In this document: positions 36,401 through 48,400 of the stretch, in pieces | Numbering within the stretch: position 1 is the stretch's first letter | Layout of the letters: every line of letters begins with the position of its first letter | From: Ignelater luminosus | Taxonomy: Eukaryota > Arthropoda > Insecta > Coleoptera > Elateridae | Reading direction: 5' to 3' | Length of the DNA stretch: 64,000 nucleotides | Assembly: GCA_011009095.1 (NCBI GenBank) | Contig: VTPC01091068.1 | Coordinates: forward strand, 337,138-401,137 | Translations under genes and position numbers: made by a program | Notes under the pieces: generated by a model | Told to the model about the DNA's origin: nothing | The model's database searches: none | What the model saw: the letters and a program-made list of their open reading frames with translations, nothing else

Positions 36401-39400
36401 GGCGTAGTTTCTACTTGTCAAATGTCAAAAAATGATAGCTTCAAAAGTGACATCTACCGAAATAGCGGGCTATTCAAAATAACACCTCTTATTGGAAAAC
36501 CCTTTATATTACTTTTTAGCAGGAAACAGAATAATTTACAAATATTCAAGTAACTTACCTACTACTTATACATCATTAAGATAAAACATTGTAGACTTAG
36601 TAGTACAAGCATGAAGTCTGTCCATAAGACTGTAGGTAAATACTTGTGAACCTTATTTTAACTTCATGAACAAACTTTTTAATTAAAATCTGATATTGCA
36701 CTGCCAGTTGTGTTGTTAAATATTACAATTATAAATTCTGTTACGTAATAATAAATTGTACATGTTAGTATACTACTTATATGTATGTATGTGCAGACAG
36801 TTATTAATGTAACCGACATAAACGACCACGAACCAATGGTTATAGATAAGCCATATAAAACTAACATACGAGAAGATGCAGAAAACGGTACCTACGTACT
36901 AACTATAGCAGTGTATGATGGTGACCGTGATGGTACGTATTTATTAACGCCTAAATAAAGGGTGATTTAAGTTCGAATTTCACCACTGGGATCGCGAAAA
37001 CCATGAGATACAAAGTGGTCTAAAGTATATATGTAATAATACGTGCCCAAAATTTACATAAACTCTCTGTCTAAGCACGAAAGTATCTTACTTTTAATAG
37101 AGGGTGAATTTAATGACAGGTTTAAAGACTGAAACACACACAAATACGAAACTTTACCCTAAATTAACTAAATTCGTATCCCTTGTGATTTTAGAGATTC
37201 CAATGGTGAGAGTTGATCTTAAATCTTGTATATTATATTTGCATAGCTTATTTGTTAATAAACTTAATAATAAACAAAATTTGCTCAATTCATTACAGAG
37301 GAATACAATACACCCTGGTTTAGATTTAGTCAGTATGCAAGTATCGATGTCAGAAATCTGTTTTCGGTTGAAACTCACACTGGTACAATTTTTGTACATT
37401 TCAAAAATGATGAAGAATTTGACAGAGACTATGAAGATAACGGCTATACTCTACCTATAGTTGTTAGTGACAATTACAATGCTACAGGTAAGTATCCCAT
37501 TTCAAATATTATATTAAGTTAAAGGCATTAGATAACAGTTAACCGTAATTTTTATTTTATATAAAGATTTATATACCATTACAAACAGAAATATAATTAG
37601 AGCTATAAAAACTCTGTTATACGGTTTATAAGATACTTACAAATTCCGAATGGGTTTCAAAATAATATTAATGACATATACAAAAGTATAGGGTAAGCCT
37701 GGGTAAGAATAAGCACTAAAAATATTTCCTTAGATATTGACTGTTGGCATTGTTTTTTGTTATTCTTCACACTTTACAAATTGCAAGTAAGGTAGATAAA
37801 GTTTAGTTAGAAAATCATTGGGCTGCGTCAAACTAAAACTTTCGTTGTCTTGATTGACAAAAGTTTAAGGAAAGTTTCAAGTTAAATTCAAATTAGTATA
37901 GATATATCGTATCGTTTTGCACATCACTATTCATCTTACAAAAATGACTGTGGTAACTCTATGTGTGATAGTTGTAGAAAACCAAACCGAAATAGGTATC
38001 TTCTTCTCTTAAATAATGATGCAGTATCTTTCCTAGTTAATTATTAGGTACTTCAATAATGTATTATATAAATGATGAGCTAACCTGCATAGATAAACTT
38101 CTAACCACAAGAAACAAGCACTTCTTCTAACCTCTAAAACAGCAACCTTGAGTCACAATCCTGCTCTTCTACTCGTTTGTTGAATTCTGGTACCGAGTAA
38201 CAGACAATGATGCAATCCATAACGTCCTTTGTTACTATCTTCTGTTGCTATAAAATGACAATAGTTACCAACTCTTATTACTAACTATAACTATACCTTT
38301 TCAACTACAAATTGGGAACAATCAATTTCAAAATAGGAACAATCAATTTCAAAATGGGAATAATCAATTTCAAGATGAGAATAATCAATTCCAAATTGGG
38401 AATAATCAATTTCAAAATGGGAATAATTATTTTCAAATTGGTAATAATCAGTTTCATAATGATACTAATCAATTTCAAGTTGGGAATAATCAGTTTCATA
38501 ATAAAACTAATCAATTATTGTATACGAGGGTTGCTATTTATATTTCTGGCCTAACAATGAAAAAACAAGTATTTATGATCGAAACTAGTTTTATTGTTTT
38601 TCAAAATATTCTCCATTAAGATTGATACACTTTTCCATGCGTTTGAACCAATTTTCGAAGCACTTTTTCCACTCTGTTTGAGGCAGCTCCAAAATATGCG
38701 TTTTGAAACAAAAAACGGCTTCTTCTGGTGTTGAAAATCGTTGACCACGCAGTTTGTTTTTGATGTACGGGAATAAAAAGAAGTCATTGGGTGCCAAATC
38801 AGGGCCCATCAACTCGACCTTCTGGCTGGTTAAATATTCAATTGTTTGAGCAGCGGTGTGAGAGCTTGCATTGTCGTGATGAAGAATGATTCGCCTCTTC
38901 TTTGTAGTTTCCCGAATTTCTCCAATGACTTCTGGCAAACAAATGGTTGTGTACCATTCAGAGTTGACCGTCTTACGTTGCTCTAACGCCACTGTTGCCA
39001 CATGACCGGTAATGCCAAAGAAACAGGCAACCATTTGCTTCGATGTGCTTCTTCCGCGAACAACTTTTGTTGGATTTGGCTCGTCTTGAAAGACCCACAC
39101 AGTTGATTGCTGTTTTGTTTCGGGGTCATATGCGTAGATCCATGATTCGTGCAGATGTTATATACAGCCTTTGATGCATCTTTCGCAAATCTTCTCAACA
39201 TTTCAATGCACCAGTCGACGCGAGCCTTCTTTTGAGCATTGGTCAGGTTATGCGGGATCCAACGGGAACAAATTTTTTTTACGGCCAAATGATCATGTAA
39301 TATCTTGTTGATGCTAGTCATACTAATGCCCAAAGATGCTTCAATCTCACGGTATGTCACATGACGATCTTGTTTAATCAGTTCACGCACAGCATCGATG

Positions 39401-42400
39401 TTTTCACCCACAACGACAGATTTTGGATGGCCTTCACGGATTTTGTCCTGGAGTGAACATTGACCACGTTTGAATTCATTATACCAGTTTTTTACAGTCC
39501 TGTAGGATGGAGCTTCATCGCTATATAATGTATTAAGTTCATTGATGCACTCTTGTCGTGATAATCCACGTCGAAAGTTATGAAAAATAATTGCACGAAA
39601 GTGTTCACGGGTCAATTCCATTTTTTACTAGGGAATGCACTTTTCAATTAACTGCAAACAACACTAATCGCACTCAAATGACAAAATGTTGTGGTTGAGG
39701 TTATGTTCAACAATGTAAAGTTTACACCGGAAATGTCAGCTGACGCCTGGAAACAGTCAGTGTTGCCAAGGCCAGAAATATAAATAGCAACCCTCGTATA
39801 TATTACGTAAATGAGGCATTTATCAATTACACTTATTGTTATTATTTAAATATGACAGTTCAAAGTTATTACAACTGATTGCAGATTGTTTAATCTGATA
39901 TTGGTTAGTTTCAATTTGAAGTTGATTGGTCTCAACTTGAAATTGATTATTCCCAATTTGAAATTGATTATTCCCAATTCGAGATTGTTTGTTCCCAATT
40001 TGAAAATGATTATTCCCATTTTGAAATTGATTGTTCCCAATTTGAAGTTGAAAAGGTATAGTAGCTCGCAAGAATTGGCCTATTATAGTAATTCTAATGA
40101 ATAATAGTTTTTTAACTTTAAAAATCTACTGAAAGTATGTAATGTTTGTGCTAATAATGTTTAATGTAAAATATATCAAGGGCGTACGCAGGATTTTCGT
40201 TGGGGGGGAGGCAAAGAGATTGAAACTAAAAGTCATTTTTTCCAAACACTGTCGACCAAGGGTTGACGGCATATGTAGACATAATATTTAGATATTTAAA
40301 TATTTATGTCAACTTAATATAAAAATTATGATTATTTTTCAAAACAAAAGTTTTTTATACTAATATAATGCGTTTTTTTAAACTTTCTTCATTATTGTTG
40401 GTAACATCAAAATTGTATTACCATTATTGGAGGTTTTGAAACAAGCAAAGAATTTTAACAAGAGTGATATTTTATCCTAAGACCAATAATAAATAAGTGT
40501 TTCCTCTTGTAAACTCAATCCGGGGACATACTATATTTTTTCCGCAGTTAGGGGGCACGCCCCCCTGCGTACGCCCATAAAAATGATAATTTATTATTAA
40601 CTCACTTTTTATCTTTTTCTCTGTTATTGGCCCGAGCCGACCATAGTTTTATACAGTCCAACGTCGAGTTTCTGGTTTTTTTATTTTGTCTTACAGCATC
40701 TAAATTGTGAAACTAAACTAGTTGTTGGTTTGAATATTACAGATTTACATAACAACACATACTGACTAGAATGTTAAATAAAGTTAGGTTTTCGAAAATT
40801 AATTTTCCTTTTGCTCCATCAAAATAAGAATAGTTTCCTATAGCTTTGTTAAAAAAAGCTGTTTTAAGTTTCATAATTTTGTAACGTCCACTTTTTGTTT
40901 CCGTTGCAGTAGTAGTTTTCTCTCGTTGAAGAGGTTTTGATATTTGTTGTGAGTTCACACTGATAGGTCGATTACCTTGTTTAGTAGCTTTTTTATTTTG
41001 AAATCAATTAGGGTTTAATAAAAATTTAATAAAACTAACTAATCTTGTTGTGGGTCTTTATTCTCTAATCTTTACTCAAGGACATCCCCTTGGTCTGAAT
41101 ATTCCAATACGAATTCAGTCAAAATAAGATGAAGTTCATCATGTTCGATAGATGATGTTATTGGGTTAGTATATGCAATCGCTGTAATACGTATATTCTG
41201 TCTTCTGAGATCTGTATTACTTTACTGTTCAACACAAATAATTAATGTAAAGTTTGTTTTTTAAATTCTGAAAAAAAGACGATGTAAATTCAATAATTTT
41301 CTAAATTTATAAGCATTCACCTTGCATTTGTAGCTATAATTTTTTAAGTTCAGCCTGAATTTCATTTCATCAGGACATTTTACAAGTCTAATATTTATAT
41401 TTGAGCCAGAATGTTGTTTGAGAACTGCTTGGCTGTATTGAGAATGTTGTTTAGTATCAATACGATTTAAGTCAAGGAATGATTTTGTTGATCATCTGGG
41501 TAGAGTTGGTCGCATTCTTTTTATTTTGCGTCGACCTCGCCCTGTATTTTCACCTTCTGTTGTGAGTCGATAGCTTCTTGATTTTGAGTTCAACAAATCC
41601 TTGAGAGAATTTCTCAGCATAATTAATTCATGTTCTACTTTACCTTTTTTATTATTTCAATCAAAATCTCAATTTTTAACCACCTTTTACTTTTTTTTTA
41701 ACTTCCAAATACAATTCACATTAACAAGACCGCGTATTTTAATAATGACGTAATGACATACACCCATCGGACCACTACGTAACAAGCAAAAACAAAACAA
41801 CACATCACACAAGTCGACCGGTCGTCATAATGAAAACAAAAAGAAGATAAGAAAAATAATTGGCTCTTGCATGTACCAATGGCAGCGTCACGGGGAATCA
41901 CCTAGATGGTATTTGTAAAGTAGATCAGTTAACTAGCGCCAATAAAATCGCTTAATTGAATGTATAACGCAGCTGACAGATGAGTTATATAATAAAGATA
42001 AATATCGTTTTTAATAAAATACGTATGTAATAAATATGTAACTGATATAAAAAAGCAGATAGTGGATACGATTTGATAAACTTCAATGTGTAATACTAAT
42101 ACATATTTTCCTTTCCATATTTTTTTAGGTATACATTACATACGTATTTATAACAAGTTGATATTTCAATACGTTTTTGATCATATGAAATACATGTTTA
42201 TTATGCAGGGTGTTCCCGGTTTATGTAGTCAAACGCCGGGAGGTAATACAACATCGAAAAATAAGTGCTCTTTGTTGAATAGCCGTCCGTGAACTAGAGA
42301 TAGAAATGTATTTAATTTAATCAATACACTTCTGTTTCTAGTTCACGAATGGCTGGGCTGATTTTAATTTTCTTTGATGTAAAAGATTGAAGATTTTATA

Positions 42401-45400
42401 CCCTTTAAAATGATATATCACACATGGGGTAGTGCCGTTTAAAATCTTGGGAAACTTTCACCCTCTCCCCAACTACTCCCATCCCTACATTTTAAACGGC
42501 ACTACCCCATGTGTGATATATCATTTTAAAGGGTATAAAGCTCTCAAGAGTTATCAAAAAACGAAGATACCATGTGGTCTTTAGTTTTTGATGTAGAATC
42601 CAAATCTGAAGTCAAACTTTCAGAATTTGACAAAAATTGCGGACATACATACAGACAGAGAGACAGACTTCGCAAATTCAGTGACGACTCCTTCGGAGTT
42701 CGTTGAAAATAAATGTTAGGATGTTGTTCATGATGTTAGCATTTGTTTTTTCAATTAATAAAATCTTTTACATTAAGATACCTATGTTACTAATAACTGT
42801 CACATTGCTAGAATTACCCCCACATACCCTAACTAAAAATCTTAGTATGGGCCTATGGGGCTATGAGTAAACATACTTGTAATTTTACTGATTCCATGGA
42901 AATATGAATAAATAAATAGGATTTAGTTTTTTAATGCTATTTTATTCGAATAATACATATTAAAATAAATACAAAACGGTCAGTCACAGCTCAGTAAAAG
43001 ATCTTTAAAGTAAATAAACTGTGTTGCTAGGTATACACAATACATATAAAAATGTTAAGAAAAGTAAACAGAAAGTATGGTAAAATGTTGGTCGGAATAA
43101 TTCACACACTCCGGAGCGCTAATATTAGTCAGGCAACCAGGGTAGTTAGTGTGCTGGTTGGGTTGCCTGTATTTATCAGGGCTGAAACAAATGAAATTTT
43201 GTTGGTATACCTTACTTTGTGCTTTGAGTAAATTAATCTCCAAAAAATAAGCGTAAATAATAAACGGAATATAATTAAAACAGAACTTCGTGAATGATGG
43301 CGACATTTTGGAGTAAGAAATTTTAGAATTAAAAAGTAGCACGAAAAAATAAATATTGAAAAACATTTTGATAGGCATACAAACAATTACTTTTATAAAG
43401 CACATCTACGACTAATTACGAAAAATGCTAGTGTATTACAAATTATTGAGATGAAATACTGAATAAAAAATAAATAAACGAATAAAAAACTAAATAATAA
43501 TAATAATAAAAGTATGGTGAAATTAAGAGGACAGTAATAGATTCTAGGGATTAGACTGACTAGCCTAGTGATAAAAGTATTGTTCCACGAAGCCAAGGAT
43601 CTCGGTTCCAGTCCCGTATTAGATTCTTCGCAAATTTTTTTTTTAAATAAGTTTTATATTTTAAATTACTTTAATTTTGCTTAATATTTTGTAATTTAAC
43701 ATTTTACATGTGCTACCACTACACTACTGGCCTCAACATAACTTAAAAACATAAAACATTTTTATTCTTGAACTGTCTTGAACATCTTATTAGACATTTT
43801 AGCATCTTCTAGCATCTGTGTTTACAGGTTAGGTTTAACGAAAAACGTACAGAATCCTACTTATTTTCAAAATTGACATATTGTCGACATTGTTGACATT
43901 TATGACCTGAAAAATCAATTGTTTACAAATTGTTGACACGAAGATATCAACAATCATTGTTGACATGTCAACGCACATCACTGACTGTAAGTGCATATAC
44001 TCTTCCCTAAGCTTTCTCTGTATGTAAACATATTTTGCCGCCTTTTGACACTAATAAAAAATACGAAGTTCATGATAAACAATGTAACAGTAAACACCAG
44101 TAAATAAAGTGTATGCTACAATTTTTTATGTGTAGGTCCTGGCGGACGTCAAAATAGGATAAAAGAAGACGTAAACGTTGATGTGATTTTATTATATATT
44201 AATAAAGAAGCTCCTTATATCGTAGAAGGACACGGGAACGTTACTACTCTCGAAAATTTAAAAAGTGTAAGATATTTATTTGCAATTTTTGTTTATTATG
44301 TGTATTATAATAATAATTTGTTAGATTGAGAAAGAAATATGCATTTTGTTTAGAGTTGTCCTGTTATTTGATGTCATTTTTTTAGGGTCAAATCATAATA
44401 GAGACAGTACTTGCAGCCGACGACGATGAACCAGGAACAGACAACACTAGAATTGACTTTATAGTTGAAGAAGTTGAACCTGTTGAAGCCTCTAACAAAG
44501 TACTCCCGGAGACGCCTTTGTTCTCTGTCAGTACCGACGACAAACAAGAAACTGGAATAGGTTATATAACAGCGCAGTACGATCTCGAGGGATATTTTGG
44601 GATTTATAGAGTTAAATTAACAGTAAGCAAATACTATCATTTCTTGGTTCTTTTCAGAATAAGGCAAACTGAGTATTATAACCAGAGGCATGGAGAGGAC
44701 CATGCGTAATTGTCAATAGATACCGCGACTAGCGAACGGTAGAAAAACAATATTTTAAATATTTATACACTGAAAGTCGCCAACGTGCCGATAATGCAAT
44801 AATGCATATTGCTTTATCGGTATAAAAACAGAACAAAAACACCAGCAGATAGCAACGTTTTAATCTTGACAACTTAGCGGGGTCTGGTCTCCGCCATGGA
44901 GTTCCCTGTTTATACCGTTACTGTCCTATACTGCATCTTTTCTGCATTCGATATTTCAAACAGCGGCAACACAAGTCATTGTACATAATAATTTATTTCT
45001 GAAAGCCAGTTTGCCCTATTTTAAATGAATAAGTAGTAGCATAATGTTTGTAAACGTGTCTCTTAGAGATAAGGTATATTAATTTGATTTTTGTCAAAAA
45101 GAAATGTTTACTTCCTTATTATCTTTTTCTATGAAATGCATGTAGTTCAGTATTTTGAAAGTTTTACTACAGTATTACTTTATTAAATCTGTGTAAACTG
45201 CCAGGATTTAGGTCGGGTCAAGGACTTAGTTTGAAGCAAGGTGAAGTAAACATAAGTCTCAAATGTTTATTTGTAGCAAACATTTCTGAGAGTTTGAATC
45301 TCAAACTCTCCCTAATTACAACTACAGCTCGAGTCTTAAGAATTGTTTAATCTTATTGGCTTTATAGTATCGCTACATATAAAATAGCAAGAAACATTAA

Positions 45401-48400
45401 TCTGTGAATTAAACTAACCAATGATAAGATAGTTCATGCAACCGGTCTACTAGTCGATGAAACTCAAAGACTCTATAATAAATTGTAATCATTAACTTAA
45501 CTCAAAGTATTTTGTTTTCAGTTGAACGACTTTGGAAAAGATCCCGGGCCAAAAACCAGCAAAGACAAAATATATGTTCATATAGAGAGATACAATTTTA
45601 AACCACCAGAAATCACATTTCCTGAAAATGATGTTCCAATTTATTTAAGTAGGGTAAGCTATATTTTTACACTTTTTGTTAGTTTTACGTAGCAACTACA
45701 AGAATTTGTAATTTCAGAATGTTTTGTATTACTTTGTTTATTGTTATCAATTTTAGTGCTTGTAATATTATTGAATATAAATTATTTCACACGTGTTCTT
45801 TGAAGATTTGGACGCACAGAAAGTGTTCTCAGTCTGAAAATAGTAATTTCGGTTTATGGTCATTTATTTACTTTTTTTACTTAGAAACCTCATAGCACTC
45901 TCTTATGGTGCATCATCCATTTCCACATTTTGTACCTCATAATGCAATAAAATATCCTAACAATCAAAACACAGCTCCCTTTATCCTTAGATATCAGATC
46001 AAATAGTCACTTTAGAAGAGAACCCGTATAAAAATAATTAAGGAATGGAATAGAACTCCAGTAACTAATATCAAAAACTATGAGCAATATTAGTTTTTCT
46101 TACAGGAATCTCCGAGTTTGTAAAACTTGGTAATATCCGTGCAACAAATGAATCCTTGTATACGATTATTTTCATACCACATCCGAATGTCAACGTTACT
46201 TGACAAAGCTCATCTACAAAATAGTGCCGATAAAATTTTTTTTGCTTCCCTAAAAGTTGCATTCTTCTTTTTTACTATAATTCCTGAACTATTAATTCAG
46301 TTGTTATTAATTTTTATGGTGCCACTTCAGCGCGATGCTTTTGTTGTCAGTTTTTCTACCAATAGTCGTTGAAGCTGAATGCAAGATTTAATTCTATACA
46401 AAAAAGATGCACGGGGTCATTTAAGTTGAATGTAACTAATCTTGCTTAGTACTAACAATAGTAAACAACGAGTTTTAGTTAACATTGACTACTTTTTTGA
46501 GACACATTAAATAGCAAAAACAAAACGCGACTATAGGCCAAAAGCTTGTGGTGTCATGAAATTTTTTATAATTACAGAATCAGGAAATTGGCACGCCATT
46601 AATACAATATGATGGTTCAGAATTAGAACTGTTTTCCGCTACGGATGGACAAGGAGAGAAATGGGACTTGGAATTTAAAATTGAAAAAGGTTTGTATTAA
46701 CCTTATTTCAAGATTTAATTTACTCAGCCGTCTGTTCTTTTCAGATTCCGATCCAGACGAAATATTCGCGCTTTTAAGACAAAGACAGAGTAAATACCGC
46801 TTATCATTAAATAAAGAACCAAATTATCGTAAAACTTATAAAGTATGATGCTGAATTGTTTTTTAAAAATTGTATTATTTTCAAATAATTTTTAGTTGGA
46901 CATTACAGCGTACTGTGACTGCATTGGTGATGAACCTCTATCAAGTACTGTTTCTACTAGTATACGGTTTATAAGCAGAGATTCGGAGCCATATTTCATT
47001 AGCAACACTGATTACCGCGAATTTACCGAAAATACTACGGATGAAACTGCAATCCTTCCCAAAGCTTACTTTAACGACGACGAAGAAGAATGGTTAAATT
47101 TTACAGTTTATTATCATTTACAACCTGACACTTTTGAGTGTTTTGAGCTTCATGTAACAGAACGTATACTTAGTTTAAAGTGTTTGCTTGATCGTGAAGC
47201 TGAAGATAGTCATATTGTTAAAGTGGTAGCGTCGAAAACTAAAAGTGGTAACGTTTCTCCAAACGAAAGATCAATACTTACAGTATACATTAAGGTAATG
47301 TACATTTGACAAGATCTTTTATCATAGTAACAGGTATTATACTTAGGTACTTGATATAAACGACAATCCTCCAAATTTTGATGAACGCCAATACCAGGCA
47401 AGCATAAAACCAACTGACGATCTAAATAAAATTATTCTACAAGCTACGGTAAATTTTGTATATTACTAGAGAATCCAAATTTAATCTTTGCCATTGGGAT
47501 CCCGAAAATCATGCCAGCAGATATAATATGTTAGAGTCAATAATAGTCCTTGCTGTTAAAAGAGCTGTGGAGACATAAACTATTATTCATTTTATATTTT
47601 TTGTCACATTTTTCTTTGTTTTCAAGATCCCAAAGGTGGTACTAAAATTTGAATAACCTTGAATATTAGTAATTTATTTACAAAAATTATAAACAAAATA
47701 TGGTTTTACCGTAGGCAACAGATTTAGATTTAAACGATTCAATGAAGTTTTCAATGGAAAATCTGGAACGTCATGGAAATGGACTTGATAATATCAACAC
47801 TCCGTTTGAACTTCACCAGATAAATGATACTACTGTTAACGTGCTACTAAAATTTACTGTTCAGCCTACTATGAACGGTCAATTTAATTTTGATCTTAAA
47901 GTCGTAGATGAAGGTAAAGTACATATGCAGTACAATTCGTCCAGCGTAATTTTACAGTAAAGCATCGTCAACTTACAAAAAACATTTTTGCCAATTGGGC
48001 TTTTAAGTAAGGCAAAAGTGGGGTAGAAGAAGTTATAAGTGTTCTACTTGCCCTATACACATGAGATTCACCATATGGACAGACTATAAGACTTAGAGAA
48101 GTATTTTTGTTGAAGGGCTGAAAAGACAAGTATATCGTATCTTGACATTATTTGTCCAAACCTCAGACTATCTGTATGCCAAGCCGCATACCCGTAGAGC
48201 AAGCAAAAAATATTAACTAGACCTGTTCCTAACTTTTTCATCCATATGGAACTCACAAACAATAAATCACCCTATACAGGGTGATCATTTTAAAACTTCC
48301 CACCTTGAATAACTCTTTAATTAGTAAAATTATCAAAAATCGCTGAAACGCGTCGCTTTTGTTTTAAAGGGGGACATTTAATAACCTACTCTAGTCAGTT

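Larger units (their letters stand above)
38294..40058. mobile_element. 21-bp-repeat MITE, copy 2, split by a mariner
   Basis: The left arm (38294-38522) and right arm (39799-40058) belong to one MITE of the family at 17501-17903. Both outer ends are TACCTTTTCAAC and its inverse, and both arms consist of 21-bp units such as AATCAATTTCAAAATGGGAAT, about ten on the left. The central TA-rich segment was the target of the mariner at 38523-39798. Removing that insert leaves a copy of about 490 bp. It lies in cadherin intron 17. Confidence 0.8.

Noticed and set aside
38305..40060. CRISPR-like array of evenly spaced short repeats
   Set aside because: Repeat units abut without unique spacers, they are inverted between arms, and the setting is a eukaryotic intron.
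43548..43655. tRNA gene
   Set aside because: A- and B-box-like phrases are present, but no cloverleaf acceptor stem can be formed; at best a SINE remnant.
46071..46372. Opposed 60-80-codon frames in cadherin intron 20
   Set aside because: They are mutual shadows without a recognisable domain.
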